A stretch of 64,000 nucleotides of DNA from Sulfobacillus thermosulfidooxidans DSM 9293 (GTDB lineage Bacteria; Bacillota; Sulfobacillia; Sulfobacillales; Sulfobacillaceae). Below are positions 40,126 through 48,658 of this stretch, one piece after another. Numbering within the stretch: the stretch's first letter is position 1; each line of letters starts with the position of its first letter. The stretch covers positions 124,001 to 188,000 of the forward strand of contig NZ_FWWY01000002.1 of NCBI RefSeq assembly GCF_900176145.1, given 5' to 3'. A model generated the notes under the pieces. The model did not search any database and was not told the DNA's origin. It saw nothing but the letters and a program-made list of their open reading frames with translations. A program made the translations under genes and the position numbers.

Positions 40126-40818
40126 TTAGTGGAACAGCGCTTGCGCTTGGCTGACGGTGACCGCGCCGGGTGTCGTTTGACTCACGACCCCGTGAGAGTT
40201 GAGGACATAGATGGTGGGAAAGCTGGTAATATTCCAGGTTTGTTGCGTGGCGGTTGGCGCGACATACACATGAATGTTGGCGGCGTGCAACCCATAGGTC
40301 TGCACATATTGCCGCATGGTCGCTTGCATTTGGGTCACACTGAGGGGACCGCCGACGCCATCATGTCCATGAAACGGCGGGTTTTGGGGCCCGGGATCGG
40401 CGATCCCGCCTTGGGGAGAGACATCCACGATATCAATCGCCCAATGGGGATGCGCTTTCGCGAGGGTCGGCCACACCCATTTGTCTTCATAGCCACAAAA
40501 GAGACACCACGACGCCATCGCCATGACAATTGTGCCCTGCGAACCCCGCGCTAAATGGGTGGAATGCCCGGTTAACGTCGTTAAGGCCGCGGACCACGGG
40601 GCGGTGTGACCGATCGCCCACGGCCCGGTGCCCGCTGAGGGCGTCGTAGACGGGGTCTTGGGATGAAAGGCCGAGGTCTGCGGCGCCGCCGTCACCGTTT
40701 TTGCGGGGGCTAACCACGCGCCGAGGGTAAAGCCGAGACCCATCCAACCGAGAATCGCGGCGCCCACACCGAGACCCAGCCACCGCCGCGTGGGAGAAGA
40801 GAGTTGTGATAAGACCAT
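40126..40818 (-). CDS. Membrane-anchored thioredoxin-like oxidoreductase, 230 aa
   Basis: The N-terminal span (LGLGVGAAILGWMGLGFTLG) anchors it with the catalytic domain outside. The thioredoxin-like domain begins near residue 70, with the active site TIVMAMASWCLFCGYEDKWV (CxxC, Cys-Leu-Phe-Cys) near 105 and the cis-Pro strand NITSFPTIYVLNSHG near 195. It would form or rearrange disulfides in exported proteins. ATG 40818 is used. It sits inside the pilus operon between TadZ and TadA, which also encodes Cys-rich surface proteins, a likely substrate set (inference). Confidence 0.8.
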   Translation of the reverse strand: MVLSQLSSPTRRWLGLGVGAAILGWMGLGFTLGAWLAPAKTVTAAPQTSAFHPKTPSTTPSAGTGPWAIGHTAPWSAALTTLTGHSTHLARGSQGTIVMAMASWCLFCGYEDKWVWPTLAKAHPHWAIDIVDVSPQGGIADPGPQNPPFHGHDGVGGPLSVTQMQATMRQYVQTYGLHAANIHVYVAPTATQQTWNITSFPTIYVLNSHGVVSQTTPGAVTVSQAQALFH

Positions 40819-40851
40819 GTTCGATACACGCTCCTTCACTCAGAATAGGAC

Positions 40852-42261
40852 TTACGATGAGGCTTGGCGCCGGAACCATCCGCGCCGCGTCGGGCGTTCG
40901 GGCTCCACCTGGGTAATCGCATGAAATAAGGCCCGCCACGGTTTGGGATGATCCAACGCCAGCGGACGATGTTGTTGGAGGGACCGTTCCCAGCGTGCCG
41001 GATCATAGGGAATTTCGCCCAGCAGCGGAACGCCGGGGAGATGGGTCGATCGAATAGCAGCCGTGGAATATCCCCATTTACTGCGCTTATTAATAATCAA
41101 CCCGCGTTTTTCCCGGGGAATTTTCAAGAGATCGAGTTTGCGAATTAAATCAATGGTTTCCAAGATCACGGCATACTCGGGCGTCGTCACAATGACCACG
41201 AAGTCCGCTTGCCGCACACTCTGGATCCAGACGGGATCGGTAGGCACCCCGGGCGTATCCACAAAGACAAAACGAGCTTGACGTTGACACGCGCTCAGAA
41301 TCGCCGACATCACCACCGGCGGCGGCACGGGCATCACCGTTTCAAAACGCGACGCGCCCGGCACAATCTTCGCACTGGGCGTCACCACTTCGGCGTGTTC
41401 GACATACTGCGCAATATCGCGGGTATCATCCTCGGTGAGATTTTCAATCACCACCATGCTGGCCGCGCCCATCGGCGGGCGATGATGGGTTTGAATCTGG
41501 GTCAGCAGGCGCCGGAGATCCAGAGTCGGGGTGTCATTCGCTTCGTGGAAATAGAGCGGCAGACTCGGCTTGATGTAATCCAAGTCTAACGCCATGGCAG
41601 GCCACTGCCCGGTGACGGTGAGCAAATTGGCAATGAGCCCGGTTTTGCCGACCCCGCCTTTGCCACTGACGACGGCGACGGTATAACTCGAAACGACCGA
41701 GGACGCGGAGGCTCCTTCCGAGGGCGAGACGGGGGAAGGAGACGGGGTGGAGGCTGCCGTGGGGAGCGTCATCGTCACTGGCGCATCGAGATAGGGCTGT
41801 ACCGCGTCCCAAGTGAAATCTTGGGTTAAGAGTTCGACAATTTGCGACACGGTAAATTTTTCGCCCACGCGCACATTATAAATTTGGAAGGCGGCACAAT
41901 TGGCAATGAGTTGCCGGGTGTCCTGGGTGAGGCGACTGACAATGACCGCAATCCGCACCATCGGCCACTTTTTCCGGATTGCAATCAAGGTTTCGGCCAG
42001 CGACCGACTCCCGTACAGTTCACTCGTCACCAACAGCGTCGTCCACGGGGCGACGGGTTCCTGGTCCAAGAGATCCCACAAAGCGTCCGTACTATCGGTC
42101 AGAGCGTGTAACGACCACGTCCGATCGGGTTGGGCGGCATGCAGGGCGGTCGGCAACCGATCGAATAATTGAACCCGAAACGGCTCCGACACCGTGCCCA
42201 AGGCTAAGGCGCAGACCGGATCGGTCAGGGCCGGGGGAACAGTTGAGTGAACAGATTCCAT
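40852..42261 (-). CDS. TadZ/CpaE-like ParA-family ATPase, 469 aa
   Basis: Localises Tad pilus machinery to its cell site. N-terminal receiver-like domain (about residues 15-150, with LLVTSELYGSRS in place of the phospho-Asp region) and a MinD/ParA domain: deviant Walker A VAVVSGKGGVGKTGLIANLL near 197, ALDLDYIKPS, Walker B FVFVDTPGVPTDP near 335. A Ser/Pro linker joins the domains. ATG 42261 follows AAAGGAGCCTCCTCAGT. It heads the tadZ-trx-tadABC operon. Plasmid ParA is the alternative, but the neighbours and two-domain form favour TadZ. Confidence 0.88.
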   Translation of the reverse strand: MESVHSTVPPALTDPVCALALGTVSEPFRVQLFDRLPTALHAAQPDRTWSLHALTDSTDALWDLLDQEPVAPWTTLLVTSELYGSRSLAETLIAIRKKWPMVRIAVIVSRLTQDTRQLIANCAAFQIYNVRVGEKFTVSQIVELLTQDFTWDAVQPYLDAPVTMTLPTAASTPSPSPVSPSEGASASSVVSSYTVAVVSGKGGVGKTGLIANLLTVTGQWPAMALDLDYIKPSLPLYFHEANDTPTLDLRRLLTQIQTHHRPPMGAASMVVIENLTEDDTRDIAQYVEHAEVVTPSAKIVPGASRFETVMPVPPPVVMSAILSACQRQARFVFVDTPGVPTDPVWIQSVRQADFVVIVTTPEYAVILETIDLIRKLDLLKIPREKRGLIINKRSKWGYSTAAIRSTHLPGVPLLGEIPYDPARWERSLQQHRPLALDHPKPWRALFHAITQVEPERPTRRGWFRRQASS

Positions 42262-42285
42262 ACTGAGGAGGCTCCTTTCTCAACC

Positions 42286-42332
42286 AAAAAAGCCGTCCTG
42301 GTTCCCCGCGGAATCCGTTAGGAACCAGGACG
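42286..42332 (-). terminator. Terminator after the VirB2-like gene
   Basis: Perfect 12-bp stem CGTCCTGGTTCC/GGAACCAGGACG with a 15-base loop, followed on the minus strand by GGCTTTTTT. It separates the conjugation genes from the pilus operon. Confidence 0.9.
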
Positions 42333-42341
42333 CTTCGTCCA

Positions 42342-42599
42342 TTACGCCGGGACGCCCACCAAGCCTGCCAAACTTTTGAGCAAGGCCGGGCCCAGGCCCG
42401 CGATCAGGATGGCGACGACGGCATATTTTAAAATGTCTCTGCCTTGCCGCACCGCTTGTTCAGTATGAAAGACATGGGCATGAATGAGACCGCCATAGAC
42501 GGCCGCAAGCCCAGCGGACGGCACGACAAAGGTGAGTAAGGTTTGTTGTAAACTGTTAAACGCACTGACAATTTGAGCGGTGTCAATACCAGCAGCCAT
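42342..42599 (-). CDS. VirB2/TrbC-like small membrane protein, 85 aa
   Basis: Two spans, LLTFVVPSAGLAAVYGGLIH and YAVVAILIAGLGPALLKSLA, joined by a charged loop (EQAVRQGRDILK), the VirB2/TrbC pilin layout. It may form the transfer pilus or a channel ring of the T4SS. There is no long leader: ATG 42599 (MAAGIDTAQIV) follows AAGGAGGAATTCTCATT. It has its own strong terminator and a terminator upstream, so it can be expressed at high level by itself. Near VirB4 and the TadZ operon. Confidence 0.75.
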   Translation of the reverse strand: MAAGIDTAQIVSAFNSLQQTLLTFVVPSAGLAAVYGGLIHAHVFHTEQAVRQGRDILKYAVVAILIAGLGPALLKSLAGLVGVPA

Positions 42600-42649
42600 A
42601 ATGAGAATTCCTCCTTGAGTGAAAAAGTTGGGATGATCACCAAAATGAC

Positions 42650-42673
42650 CAAAAAGAGCCCAGTCAGGGCTCA
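42650..42673 (-). terminator. Terminator after VirB4 segment
   Basis: Stem GAGCCC/GGGCTC with a 5-base loop, followed on the minus strand by TTTTTGG. Begins at the stop codon of the short frame 42671-42841. Confidence 0.8.
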
Positions 42674-42841
42674 AGCGGTCAGGAAGCGGTGTGATGCATG
42701 GTTACGTCGTCCCACCACCTCCTTTACGGGCCGGCCCGGATGACGGCGTGGCCCCCCATTGACAGGGATCAAGCCGGCATCGATCGCCCCGAGTCCGATA
42801 AGCGGCATGCGGATCAGACCCAAGGCAGGAAGGGTCGTCAT
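42671..42841 (-). CDS. Short frame between VirB4 and the VirB2-like gene, 56 aa
   Basis: ATG 42841 follows AGGAGGCGATCTCT at ideal spacing. It reads MTTLPALGLIRMPLIGLGAI and then a basic tail (GGPRRHPGRPVKEVVGRR), and stops exactly at the base of the terminator stem. The N-terminal half is moderately hydrophobic. No family. Good initiation context and exact end at a terminator support it, but length and composition are unremarkable. Confidence 0.45.
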   Translation of the reverse strand: MTTLPALGLIRMPLIGLGAIDAGLIPVNGGPRRHPGRPVKEVVGRRNHASHRFLTA

Positions 42842-42866
42842 AGAGATCGCCTCCTGGGGATGATGA

Positions 42867-44933
42867 TTAGACGGGCATCATCGGTTCGCCTACTTCCGCG
42901 GGCATGGGTTGCCGGCCTTGTAAGGGATCGGGGTATTGCATCATCGTCTGCGTTTTTTCGTCGAGGGTGGACGACAGCAGCGGATGCAAGATGGCGGGCG
43001 CTTGGCCTTGCACGGGCACATGAAACCGGTTGGTGCGCCAAATGCCTAAGCCTTTCTGGGCTTTGCGTAAGAACTCGACTTCGGCCCCGGACAGATTAAA
43101 CTCTTGGGCAAGAAGCCGCGCATCGGACTCCTTGTCAATGGGGCCGAGCCAGTTGATCGAGGTATTACTTAAGCAAACCCGGGCATCGTCTTGACCGGGC
43201 ACTTGCAGGCCGGTGGCCGGATCGCCGATCATATCCACCAAACTCTGCGTGAGCAGCCACACCGCCGAATTCAGTTTCGCACTCATCCGAAACAACCGGC
43301 TGAGCCAAAGGGCTGTGCCTTCATTGGCGAACAAAATATGGGCTTCATCAATCATAATGATCGTGCGGCGTCCCGATTGGAGCAGGCGTTGTTGAATCAG
43401 TTCCCCAATGACCAGATAGGCGACCGGTTGGAGGTGTTTTTGCGCCCGCAACAAGCCTTCAATATTAAAGACGGTTAAGCGGCTGTCGAGCGCACTCGGG
43501 GGGACATCGCCATCAAAGAGGTCCAGGGTCCCGCCTTGGATAAAGGGTTTGAGCATAATCCCAATCCGGTTCAGTTGCGGATGTTGTAAAAGGGCTTGCA
43601 CCATATCCCGGAGTTTTGGCATCGGCTTCATGCGCGGATGCACGCTTAAGGTGTCGGGATCAATCAAACTGACCGGATCATTGGTAATACCGTAGCGGCC
43701 ATACACCTGACGAATCAAGTCTTCGGTGAGGGCCCGTTCTTCAAGGGTCCACTGCCCTTGAATCATGAGGTCGATGAGCGTCAACAAAAAGTCGATTTTG
43801 GCTGTCAACAGTTGGCGTTCGTTCTCGTCCAGTTGCGTGATATGGCGAGGATACTCGATCGCACACAGATTCCATTTGTCTTGCGTGCCCACCTTAAAGG
43901 GGATGAAGCGGCCGAGCGTTTGCCCCAAGGCTTGATAGTCGATAGGCGGTGAGGGGTCAATGACAAAGGCATCGAGGGCGGGATCCAACAGCGATTGGAC
44001 CAGCAGGGACTTCGCCGTGTAACTTTTCCCCGATCGGGTGGGCGCAATAAAGATGATGTGCCCCGCGGGATACCGATGGCGGTTGTGAATATCGAGGAGC
44101 ACGGGCCCCCCGGTTTGGACGTTAGTGCCCACATACAAGCCGCCTTCTTCAATGTGTTCGGTCCACGTAAAGGGCAACATACACGACAAGGAATTGCTGT
44201 CCAGTCGCCGGGATTGCGTCACGCGTTCGTCGGCGAGCGGCAACGTTGTCAGCCAACCGTTGCCGTGTTCGTAGTAGGTTTCCAGCACATACCACATGCC
44301 CCCCGCGGCCGCTTCCTTAAATTCCCGAATATGGTCTTGCAGTTCCTCCGGCGTTTGGCCAAAAAGGGTAATGATGAAGGACGTGTTAAACATTTTAATC
44401 CAGTTTTTCGCTAACGCTTGCCGGAGTTGTTCGGCTTGCTGATAGGCATTTTGGTCATAGGGATTGAACGGTTTGCCCTCTTTGGCTTGGCCCCGGAGTT
44501 TGGCTTCGAGCTTAGTGACGTCATCGGTCAATTGTTTGACGATCTGCCCATTGCTAATCGGGGTAATGTAAAACGCAAACCGGCGCGGCATGGGAGCGCG
44601 CAACAGTCCGTGTAAAAAGCCATTGGAGGCTTGTGCGGGATAGGCCATAATGCGCAAGGAGGCCGAATAATAGCCTTCCCCATGTTCGACAAAGGTCGGT
44701 TTTTCCTGCCAGCCGGCGGGAATCAGCAAATCCTGTTCGGACAAGGAGGGGACCATCCGATGTGCTTCTTGGGACAGCGCCGCGGGGTCGGGAGCGGGCC
44801 GCTGGCGACCCCATCGCCGTTTTTTCGGGGGCGGGGCGACCGGCTGGGTAGGAGGCGTCTCGTCGACTAGGGACAAGGGCGCATCCGCGTCTGGGGGTAA
44901 TAACGGGTCGTCCGCTTTCCGGCGGAACAGCAT
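42867..44933 (-). CDS. virB4: VirB4/TrbE-type conjugation ATPase, 688 aa
   Basis: Cytoplasmic ATPase of the T4SS inner complex that drives channel assembly and DNA translocation. After a Pro-rich N-terminus, the VirB4 N-domain has KPTFVEHGEGYYSASLRIMA; the ATPase core has Walker A IIFIAPTRSGKSYTAKSLLV near residue 300 and Walker B RTIIMIDEAHILFANEGTAL near 523, with VWLLTQSLVDM after it. ATG 44933 (MLFRRKADDP) is preferred over one two codons earlier because AGGAGG is at better spacing. Neighbours are PrgI and VirB6, in the usual Gram-positive order. Confidence 0.93.
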   Translation of the reverse strand: MLFRRKADDPLLPPDADAPLSLVDETPPTQPVAPPPKKRRWGRQRPAPDPAALSQEAHRMVPSLSEQDLLIPAGWQEKPTFVEHGEGYYSASLRIMAYPAQASNGFLHGLLRAPMPRRFAFYITPISNGQIVKQLTDDVTKLEAKLRGQAKEGKPFNPYDQNAYQQAEQLRQALAKNWIKMFNTSFIITLFGQTPEELQDHIREFKEAAAGGMWYVLETYYEHGNGWLTTLPLADERVTQSRRLDSNSLSCMLPFTWTEHIEEGGLYVGTNVQTGGPVLLDIHNRHRYPAGHIIFIAPTRSGKSYTAKSLLVQSLLDPALDAFVIDPSPPIDYQALGQTLGRFIPFKVGTQDKWNLCAIEYPRHITQLDENERQLLTAKIDFLLTLIDLMIQGQWTLEERALTEDLIRQVYGRYGITNDPVSLIDPDTLSVHPRMKPMPKLRDMVQALLQHPQLNRIGIMLKPFIQGGTLDLFDGDVPPSALDSRLTVFNIEGLLRAQKHLQPVAYLVIGELIQQRLLQSGRRTIIMIDEAHILFANEGTALWLSRLFRMSAKLNSAVWLLTQSLVDMIGDPATGLQVPGQDDARVCLSNTSINWLGPIDKESDARLLAQEFNLSGAEVEFLRKAQKGLGIWRTNRFHVPVQGQAPAILHPLLSSTLDEKTQTMMQYPDPLQGRQPMPAEVGEPMMPV

Positions 44934-44956
44934 AAACATTCCTCCTTCAATGACGT

Positions 44957-45580
44957 CTAGCGAATCACGGCTCCCGCCGCGTAAGCTGACGGCGGAGCCG
45001 GTAAGGGATGGCCGTACGCGTTAGCCAGTACCATCAAAATGCGATCGCGCGGGGGGCGAAAGGGTTGCGCATCGGAGTGTAAGGATTTGAGTACCGTTTC
45101 CACCGCCCGCGCATGGTCATTCGCTTGGGACGGAGTCGAAGCCGGCACCGCGACCCAATAGACCACGTGATCGAGGAACTGGGTGTAGCGACTGAGGAGC
45201 TCCGCATAGCCGTGGGCAATTTGCGCCCACTGATCGGCATGCGCCGGATCGGCATCGGCATAGTCGGTAGGCAAACGACTTTGAAAGCGGCCAATTTCCG
45301 GGGACAAATCCCACCGTTCCGACAAAATATGCAGGGCGACCGGAAACGTGAGCATGTGTAAAAACCCGCGAAATTGCCCGTTGATTTGATCTTGTTCTTC
45401 CACCTGGAGCATATCATAGGGAATCCCCGACACTTCGACCACGCCGACCACCATGCCATCGGTCCGATAAATCAGGCCGTCTTCGACATGATCGACGGCC
45501 ACGAGTTTGCGTCCCGCTTTGGACGGTTTGGGGGATGGGGGTGTGCTGGGGGGTTTACCGGGATTTTTTCGTCGAAACAT
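44957..45580 (-). CDS. VirB4 N-domain-like T4SS protein, 207 aa
   Basis: The segment LIYRTDGMVVGVVEVSGIPY then MLQVEEQDQINGQFRGFLHM resembles the N-terminal domain of VirB4/TraC ATPases, which binds partners; there is no Walker motif. Length and position directly before VirB4 suggest that the ATPase N-domain has been split off as its own protein. ATG 45580 (MFRRKNPGKPPS) follows AGGAGGTAGTGTCATTC; the preceding PrgI gene overlaps it by 26 bases. Function by context: T4SS assembly. Confidence 0.65.
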   Translation of the reverse strand: MFRRKNPGKPPSTPPSPKPSKAGRKLVAVDHVEDGLIYRTDGMVVGVVEVSGIPYDMLQVEEQDQINGQFRGFLHMLTFPVALHILSERWDLSPEIGRFQSRLPTDYADADPAHADQWAQIAHGYAELLSRYTQFLDHVVYWVAVPASTPSQANDHARAVETVLKSLHSDAQPFRPPRDRILMVLANAYGHPLPAPPSAYAAGAVIR

Positions 45581-45926
45581 GAATGACACTACCTCCTGCC
45601 TGGGGTCGGCCAAAGGATGAACGCGGATGGCCGGTTAAGGATTTGATGGGCGTCCGATAGACGGTGTAATAGGTCCAGATCCGGCCCGCCCACGTGGTGA
45701 GTCGCGTGCCATGATCTTCCATGGGCCATTTGAGCCAGGCGAGGGCGGCCGTGATTAAGAGAATCACGATCGCGAGCGGCGCCCGCACGGCCACAGGCCA
45801 CAATTTTTCGCCCCACACGCCGAGGGCGACTGTGAGACCCGCTCCGGCCACGAGCATCCCCATCCCGGTCAGACCAGCAATCCAGTCAAAGTCGCGGCGG
45901 GTATCGGGGGGAATGGGAACTTGCAT
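45555..45926 (-). CDS. PrgI-family T4SS membrane protein, 123 aa
   Basis: The N-terminus MQVPIPPDTRRDFDWIAGLT then GMGMLVAGAGLTVALGVW is the PrgI pattern (beta start, PIP, GLT, then a span), with a second span VRAPLAIVILLITAALAWLKW. PrgI proteins are VirB3-like partners of VirB4 in Gram-positive conjugation. ATG 45926 follows AAGGAGGTACTCCC. It overlaps the next gene by 26 bases, and VirB4 follows. Confidence 0.8.
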   Translation of the reverse strand: MQVPIPPDTRRDFDWIAGLTGMGMLVAGAGLTVALGVWGEKLWPVAVRAPLAIVILLITAALAWLKWPMEDHGTRLTTWAGRIWTYYTVYRTPIKSLTGHPRSSFGRPQAGGSVIHVSTKKSR

Positions 45927-45953
45927 GGGAGTACCTCCTTAAGACAAAAGTGA

Positions 45954-45987
45954 AGTCCCCGACATCGTGATGACGATGCCGGGGACT
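45954..45987 (-). terminator. Terminator after the 205-aa membrane protein gene
   Basis: Fourteen-base stem AGTCCCCGACATCG/CGATG(C)CGGGGACT with a 6-base loop; on the minus strand followed by TCACTTTTGTC. It divides the VirB6-205aa segment from the PrgI-VirB4 operon, so the latter probably has its own promoter or depends on readthrough. Confidence 0.75.
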
Positions 45988-46013
45988 GCGGGAATCCGAA
46001 GAGGATCGAAGGG

Positions 46014-46631
46014 TTAGAGCAAAAACGCGACAAAAATCAACACCGGACCGAGCAGCAAGGCGGCAAAGAGCCACGACTTAATGTCTTCGGCTTTCCGTTT
46101 CCATTGAATCCACCGACTCACACCGGCAACACCTAAGCCCGTCAGAATGCTATAGATCGTCGCGTGGATATTTTTTTGATGGAAGATCGCAGGATGAGAT
46201 GCATAAGCGAGCGTCCCAGCAAACCAAAAGGGCGCCGATAAAAAGCCGGCTAACAGGCCATACCAAAGCGATCGATACCACAAGGACATTTGGTAGTCCC
46301 AATGCTGGTCATACCGCTCTTGCCGCCAGCGATCTAAGGCAGCCGGATCGGATTGCACTTGATGTGCCAATACAAGAATCTGATGAATGGTCCAAGAATC
46401 ATAGACTGAATCGACATTTTGATTGTACCAGTCAGCATACTGTTCGGCCCACGCGATGACTGCCACCGGATAACGTTCCACCACATCTTCATACGTCCAT
46501 CGCAAGGAGGGGAAGGGATTTCGGTTTTTGGGATAGTTGATGGCCCTTTGAATCCGGTAAAATTCTTGATAGGAGAGCGGGGCATCCTTGGGATACCGGC
46601 GTTCACCGTCGGTCATGACGTAATCGGTCAC
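46014..46631 (-). CDS. Membrane protein, 205 aa, of the conjugation locus
   Basis: Not recognised. Soluble N-terminal two thirds with FYRIQRAINYPKNRNPFPSL, RWTYEDVVERYPVAVIAWAE, then three to four C-terminal spans (LWYGLLAGFLSAPFWFAGTL, IYSILTGLGVAGVSRWI, SWLFAALLLGPVLIFVAFLL). A GTG start at 46631 is chosen because GGAGGAG is six bases upstream; an ATG lies 12 codons in. Between VirB6 and PrgI, so probably an accessory channel protein. Confidence 0.65.
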   Translation of the reverse strand: MTDYVMTDGERRYPKDAPLSYQEFYRIQRAINYPKNRNPFPSLRWTYEDVVERYPVAVIAWAEQYADWYNQNVDSVYDSWTIHQILVLAHQVQSDPAALDRWRQERYDQHWDYQMSLWYRSLWYGLLAGFLSAPFWFAGTLAYASHPAIFHQKNIHATIYSILTGLGVAGVSRWIQWKRKAEDIKSWLFAALLLGPVLIFVAFLL

Positions 46632-46693
46632 AGGACTCTCCTCCTGCACAAGGATATGATATCTAGTATAGCATCCTTTGGGCCAAACATTAA

Positions 46694-48658
46694 TTAGCGG
46701 CTGAGGCCACTCATCTCAATATTCGTTTGAGTCGCCTCGCTCAAACGGTTCAAATATTGCACAACATGGCGAGGGGCGCCCCCAAACGTGAGAGCCAAGT
46801 GATCCGGATCTAAGCCTCGGACCGTCGTATTGTTCAACGGAGACCGCTGATTAATGGTTTCGGCATCCGCATATTGGAGATTTCCGGCCCATTGTTTGAC
46901 CGCCAGATCTTGGGTAATCCGAGCCTGCACATCGGGCCGGGCTAAATCCTCGGGTTTGACGCCCACCAATTCGGCAAAGGTCTGCACGGCTTCCGGCCCG
47001 CCCGTCCCGAGCACTTGGTATTTTTGATTTAACGTGGTTAATGCCGCCATTTGCTGGGTGGGATTTTGGGCATGTTTAGCAAACGTCATGGGCTGCACAT
47101 AATTGCGCAGATAATTTTGTAAATCCGCGGATCGTTTTTTTACGAAGTCTTCGGGACTCATAGGCGGTGACGTTGGGGCAGCCGATGCCGAGATAGCTGC
47201 CGTCTTCGGGGCAAACGACGCCGCCGCTCCAGAGGTCGATGGAACCCCGTCTGGTTGGACCGAATCGGTTAAGTCCTCCGTGATCAGGTCCGATGTAGCA
47301 TAGCCCGGCGAAGCGTCCGAAACGTCATAGGGCGCAACGTCTGGTGTAGCATTACTAATCCCAGCAGACGTTGGGGGCTTAAAATCGTTATTCCGATCTT
47401 CATGCCACGCTTTCGCGTAATTCTGACGCGTCGTTTGCGCGGCTTGTTGTAAGGCAAACGATCCACTGGCCGTTTCATAGCGCGCCTGATCGAATTGTCG
47501 CAGCCCGCGGGTGCGATCGATGTTGATGCCCATCTTGTGCCATTGATTAGAGGCTGTGCGCCACAGAGGCCGGGTGAGCGGATTGTGCAATGTGGGCGAC
47601 GACAGCTGCCGTTCCGCGGTACTGGCCATGGACTGCGCAAAGCGTTGCCCCAGTTGACTGGCTGGGGTGGCGGCCAATGCTTCTTCGGCCCCGTGCGCCA
47701 GCATGATGGCGCCCGCCCCTTTGGCTAAACTGAAGCCCCCATCGGTGCTGTGGCCGTGGAGTTGTTGGAAGTATTGCGGAATCTTGCCCACCATAAAGAG
47801 GCCCGCAATCGCCATGAGCAAATCCAACAAATTCGTGCCCGCATTCCCTGCCGTATGCCCGGCGAGCATGACGTTAAAGACCAAATATAAGCCAAACGCC
47901 ATCGCACTTTGCGTAAAAATGGCCCCTTGCACTTGTTTCCAGACGTAGTGAAAGGTGTTGCGGGACGGTTCCAAAACGATCGTCGCCGCCGCTAACGGCA
48001 AGAGGCTGCCCCAAAAGACAATTTCGGCTAAACGAAACAGCCATTGCCCAATGACATAAATGGCGGCCAGAATCAAAAAGAGCAATAACCCTTGCCCGAG
48101 CAGGACCAGATACGCAAGCCCCGCCCCGGCGGCTAACGTGCCAAGGGCCACGCCCGTACCGGATCCAGCGATCAGCCCGCCGAGGGCGCCAGGATTGGAA
48201 CACGAGACCGCAAAGGCTTGACTACTGAGGGTTAAGGTATGGTCAATGCCCGCGACAATGCGGTTGTTCAGATGCAACAAGAGCTGGACCGCCGTGGCTG
48301 ATCCGCCAATCCAGAGCAAGCTGACCACGGCGTTGCCCATTAAGCCTTGCCAGCCTTCCCACCGTCCTCGGACGGTGACGTCCGCCCCACCCGTCAGCAC
48401 GCGCCAGACGACAAAAGCGGTCAACATCGCCAGGGCAATCGCGGCTAATGAGGTATTGCCGATTTGCACATCTTGCATGACGGTCGTGGATCCGGCGTGA
48501 TTCAGGATGGTCAATTTGAGGGCGCCGAGGACAATCGTCAGCATCATCGCAAATAACGCATGAAAGAGATGCGCCAGAAAAAACGCAATAGCCGTGATGA
48601 GATTCAGACCTTTGGGCGGGTTGGCACACCCCGAAATCCAATCATTCAAAAACCCCAT
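46694..48658 (-). CDS. VirB6/TrbL-like polytopic T4SS protein, 654 aa
   Basis: Inner-membrane core of the transfer channel. N-terminal 370 residues hold several spans (ITAIAFFLAHLFHALFAMML, LAAIALAMLTAFVVWRVLTG, VVSLLWIGGSATAVQLLL, LAYLVLLGQGLLLFLILAAI, YVIGQWLFRLAEIVFWGSLL), with the SLLPLAAATIVL then W segment usual in TrbL/VirB6 proteins. The C-terminal 280 residues are soluble, Ala/Ser/Pro-rich and helical. Start at ATG 48658 (MGFLNDWISG) after AAAGGAGACGCCC; the longer frame into the primase gene is a shadow. Overlaps the primase stop by 17 bases. Confidence 0.85.
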   Translation of the reverse strand: MGFLNDWISGCANPPKGLNLITAIAFFLAHLFHALFAMMLTIVLGALKLTILNHAGSTTVMQDVQIGNTSLAAIALAMLTAFVVWRVLTGGADVTVRGRWEGWQGLMGNAVVSLLWIGGSATAVQLLLHLNNRIVAGIDHTLTLSSQAFAVSCSNPGALGGLIAGSGTGVALGTLAAGAGLAYLVLLGQGLLLFLILAAIYVIGQWLFRLAEIVFWGSLLPLAAATIVLEPSRNTFHYVWKQVQGAIFTQSAMAFGLYLVFNVMLAGHTAGNAGTNLLDLLMAIAGLFMVGKIPQYFQQLHGHSTDGGFSLAKGAGAIMLAHGAEEALAATPASQLGQRFAQSMASTAERQLSSPTLHNPLTRPLWRTASNQWHKMGINIDRTRGLRQFDQARYETASGSFALQQAAQTTRQNYAKAWHEDRNNDFKPPTSAGISNATPDVAPYDVSDASPGYATSDLITEDLTDSVQPDGVPSTSGAAASFAPKTAAISASAAPTSPPMSPEDFVKKRSADLQNYLRNYVQPMTFAKHAQNPTQQMAALTTLNQKYQVLGTGGPEAVQTFAELVGVKPEDLARPDVQARITQDLAVKQWAGNLQYADAETINQRSPLNNTTVRGLDPDHLALTFGGAPRHVVQYLNRLSEATQTNIEMSGLSR

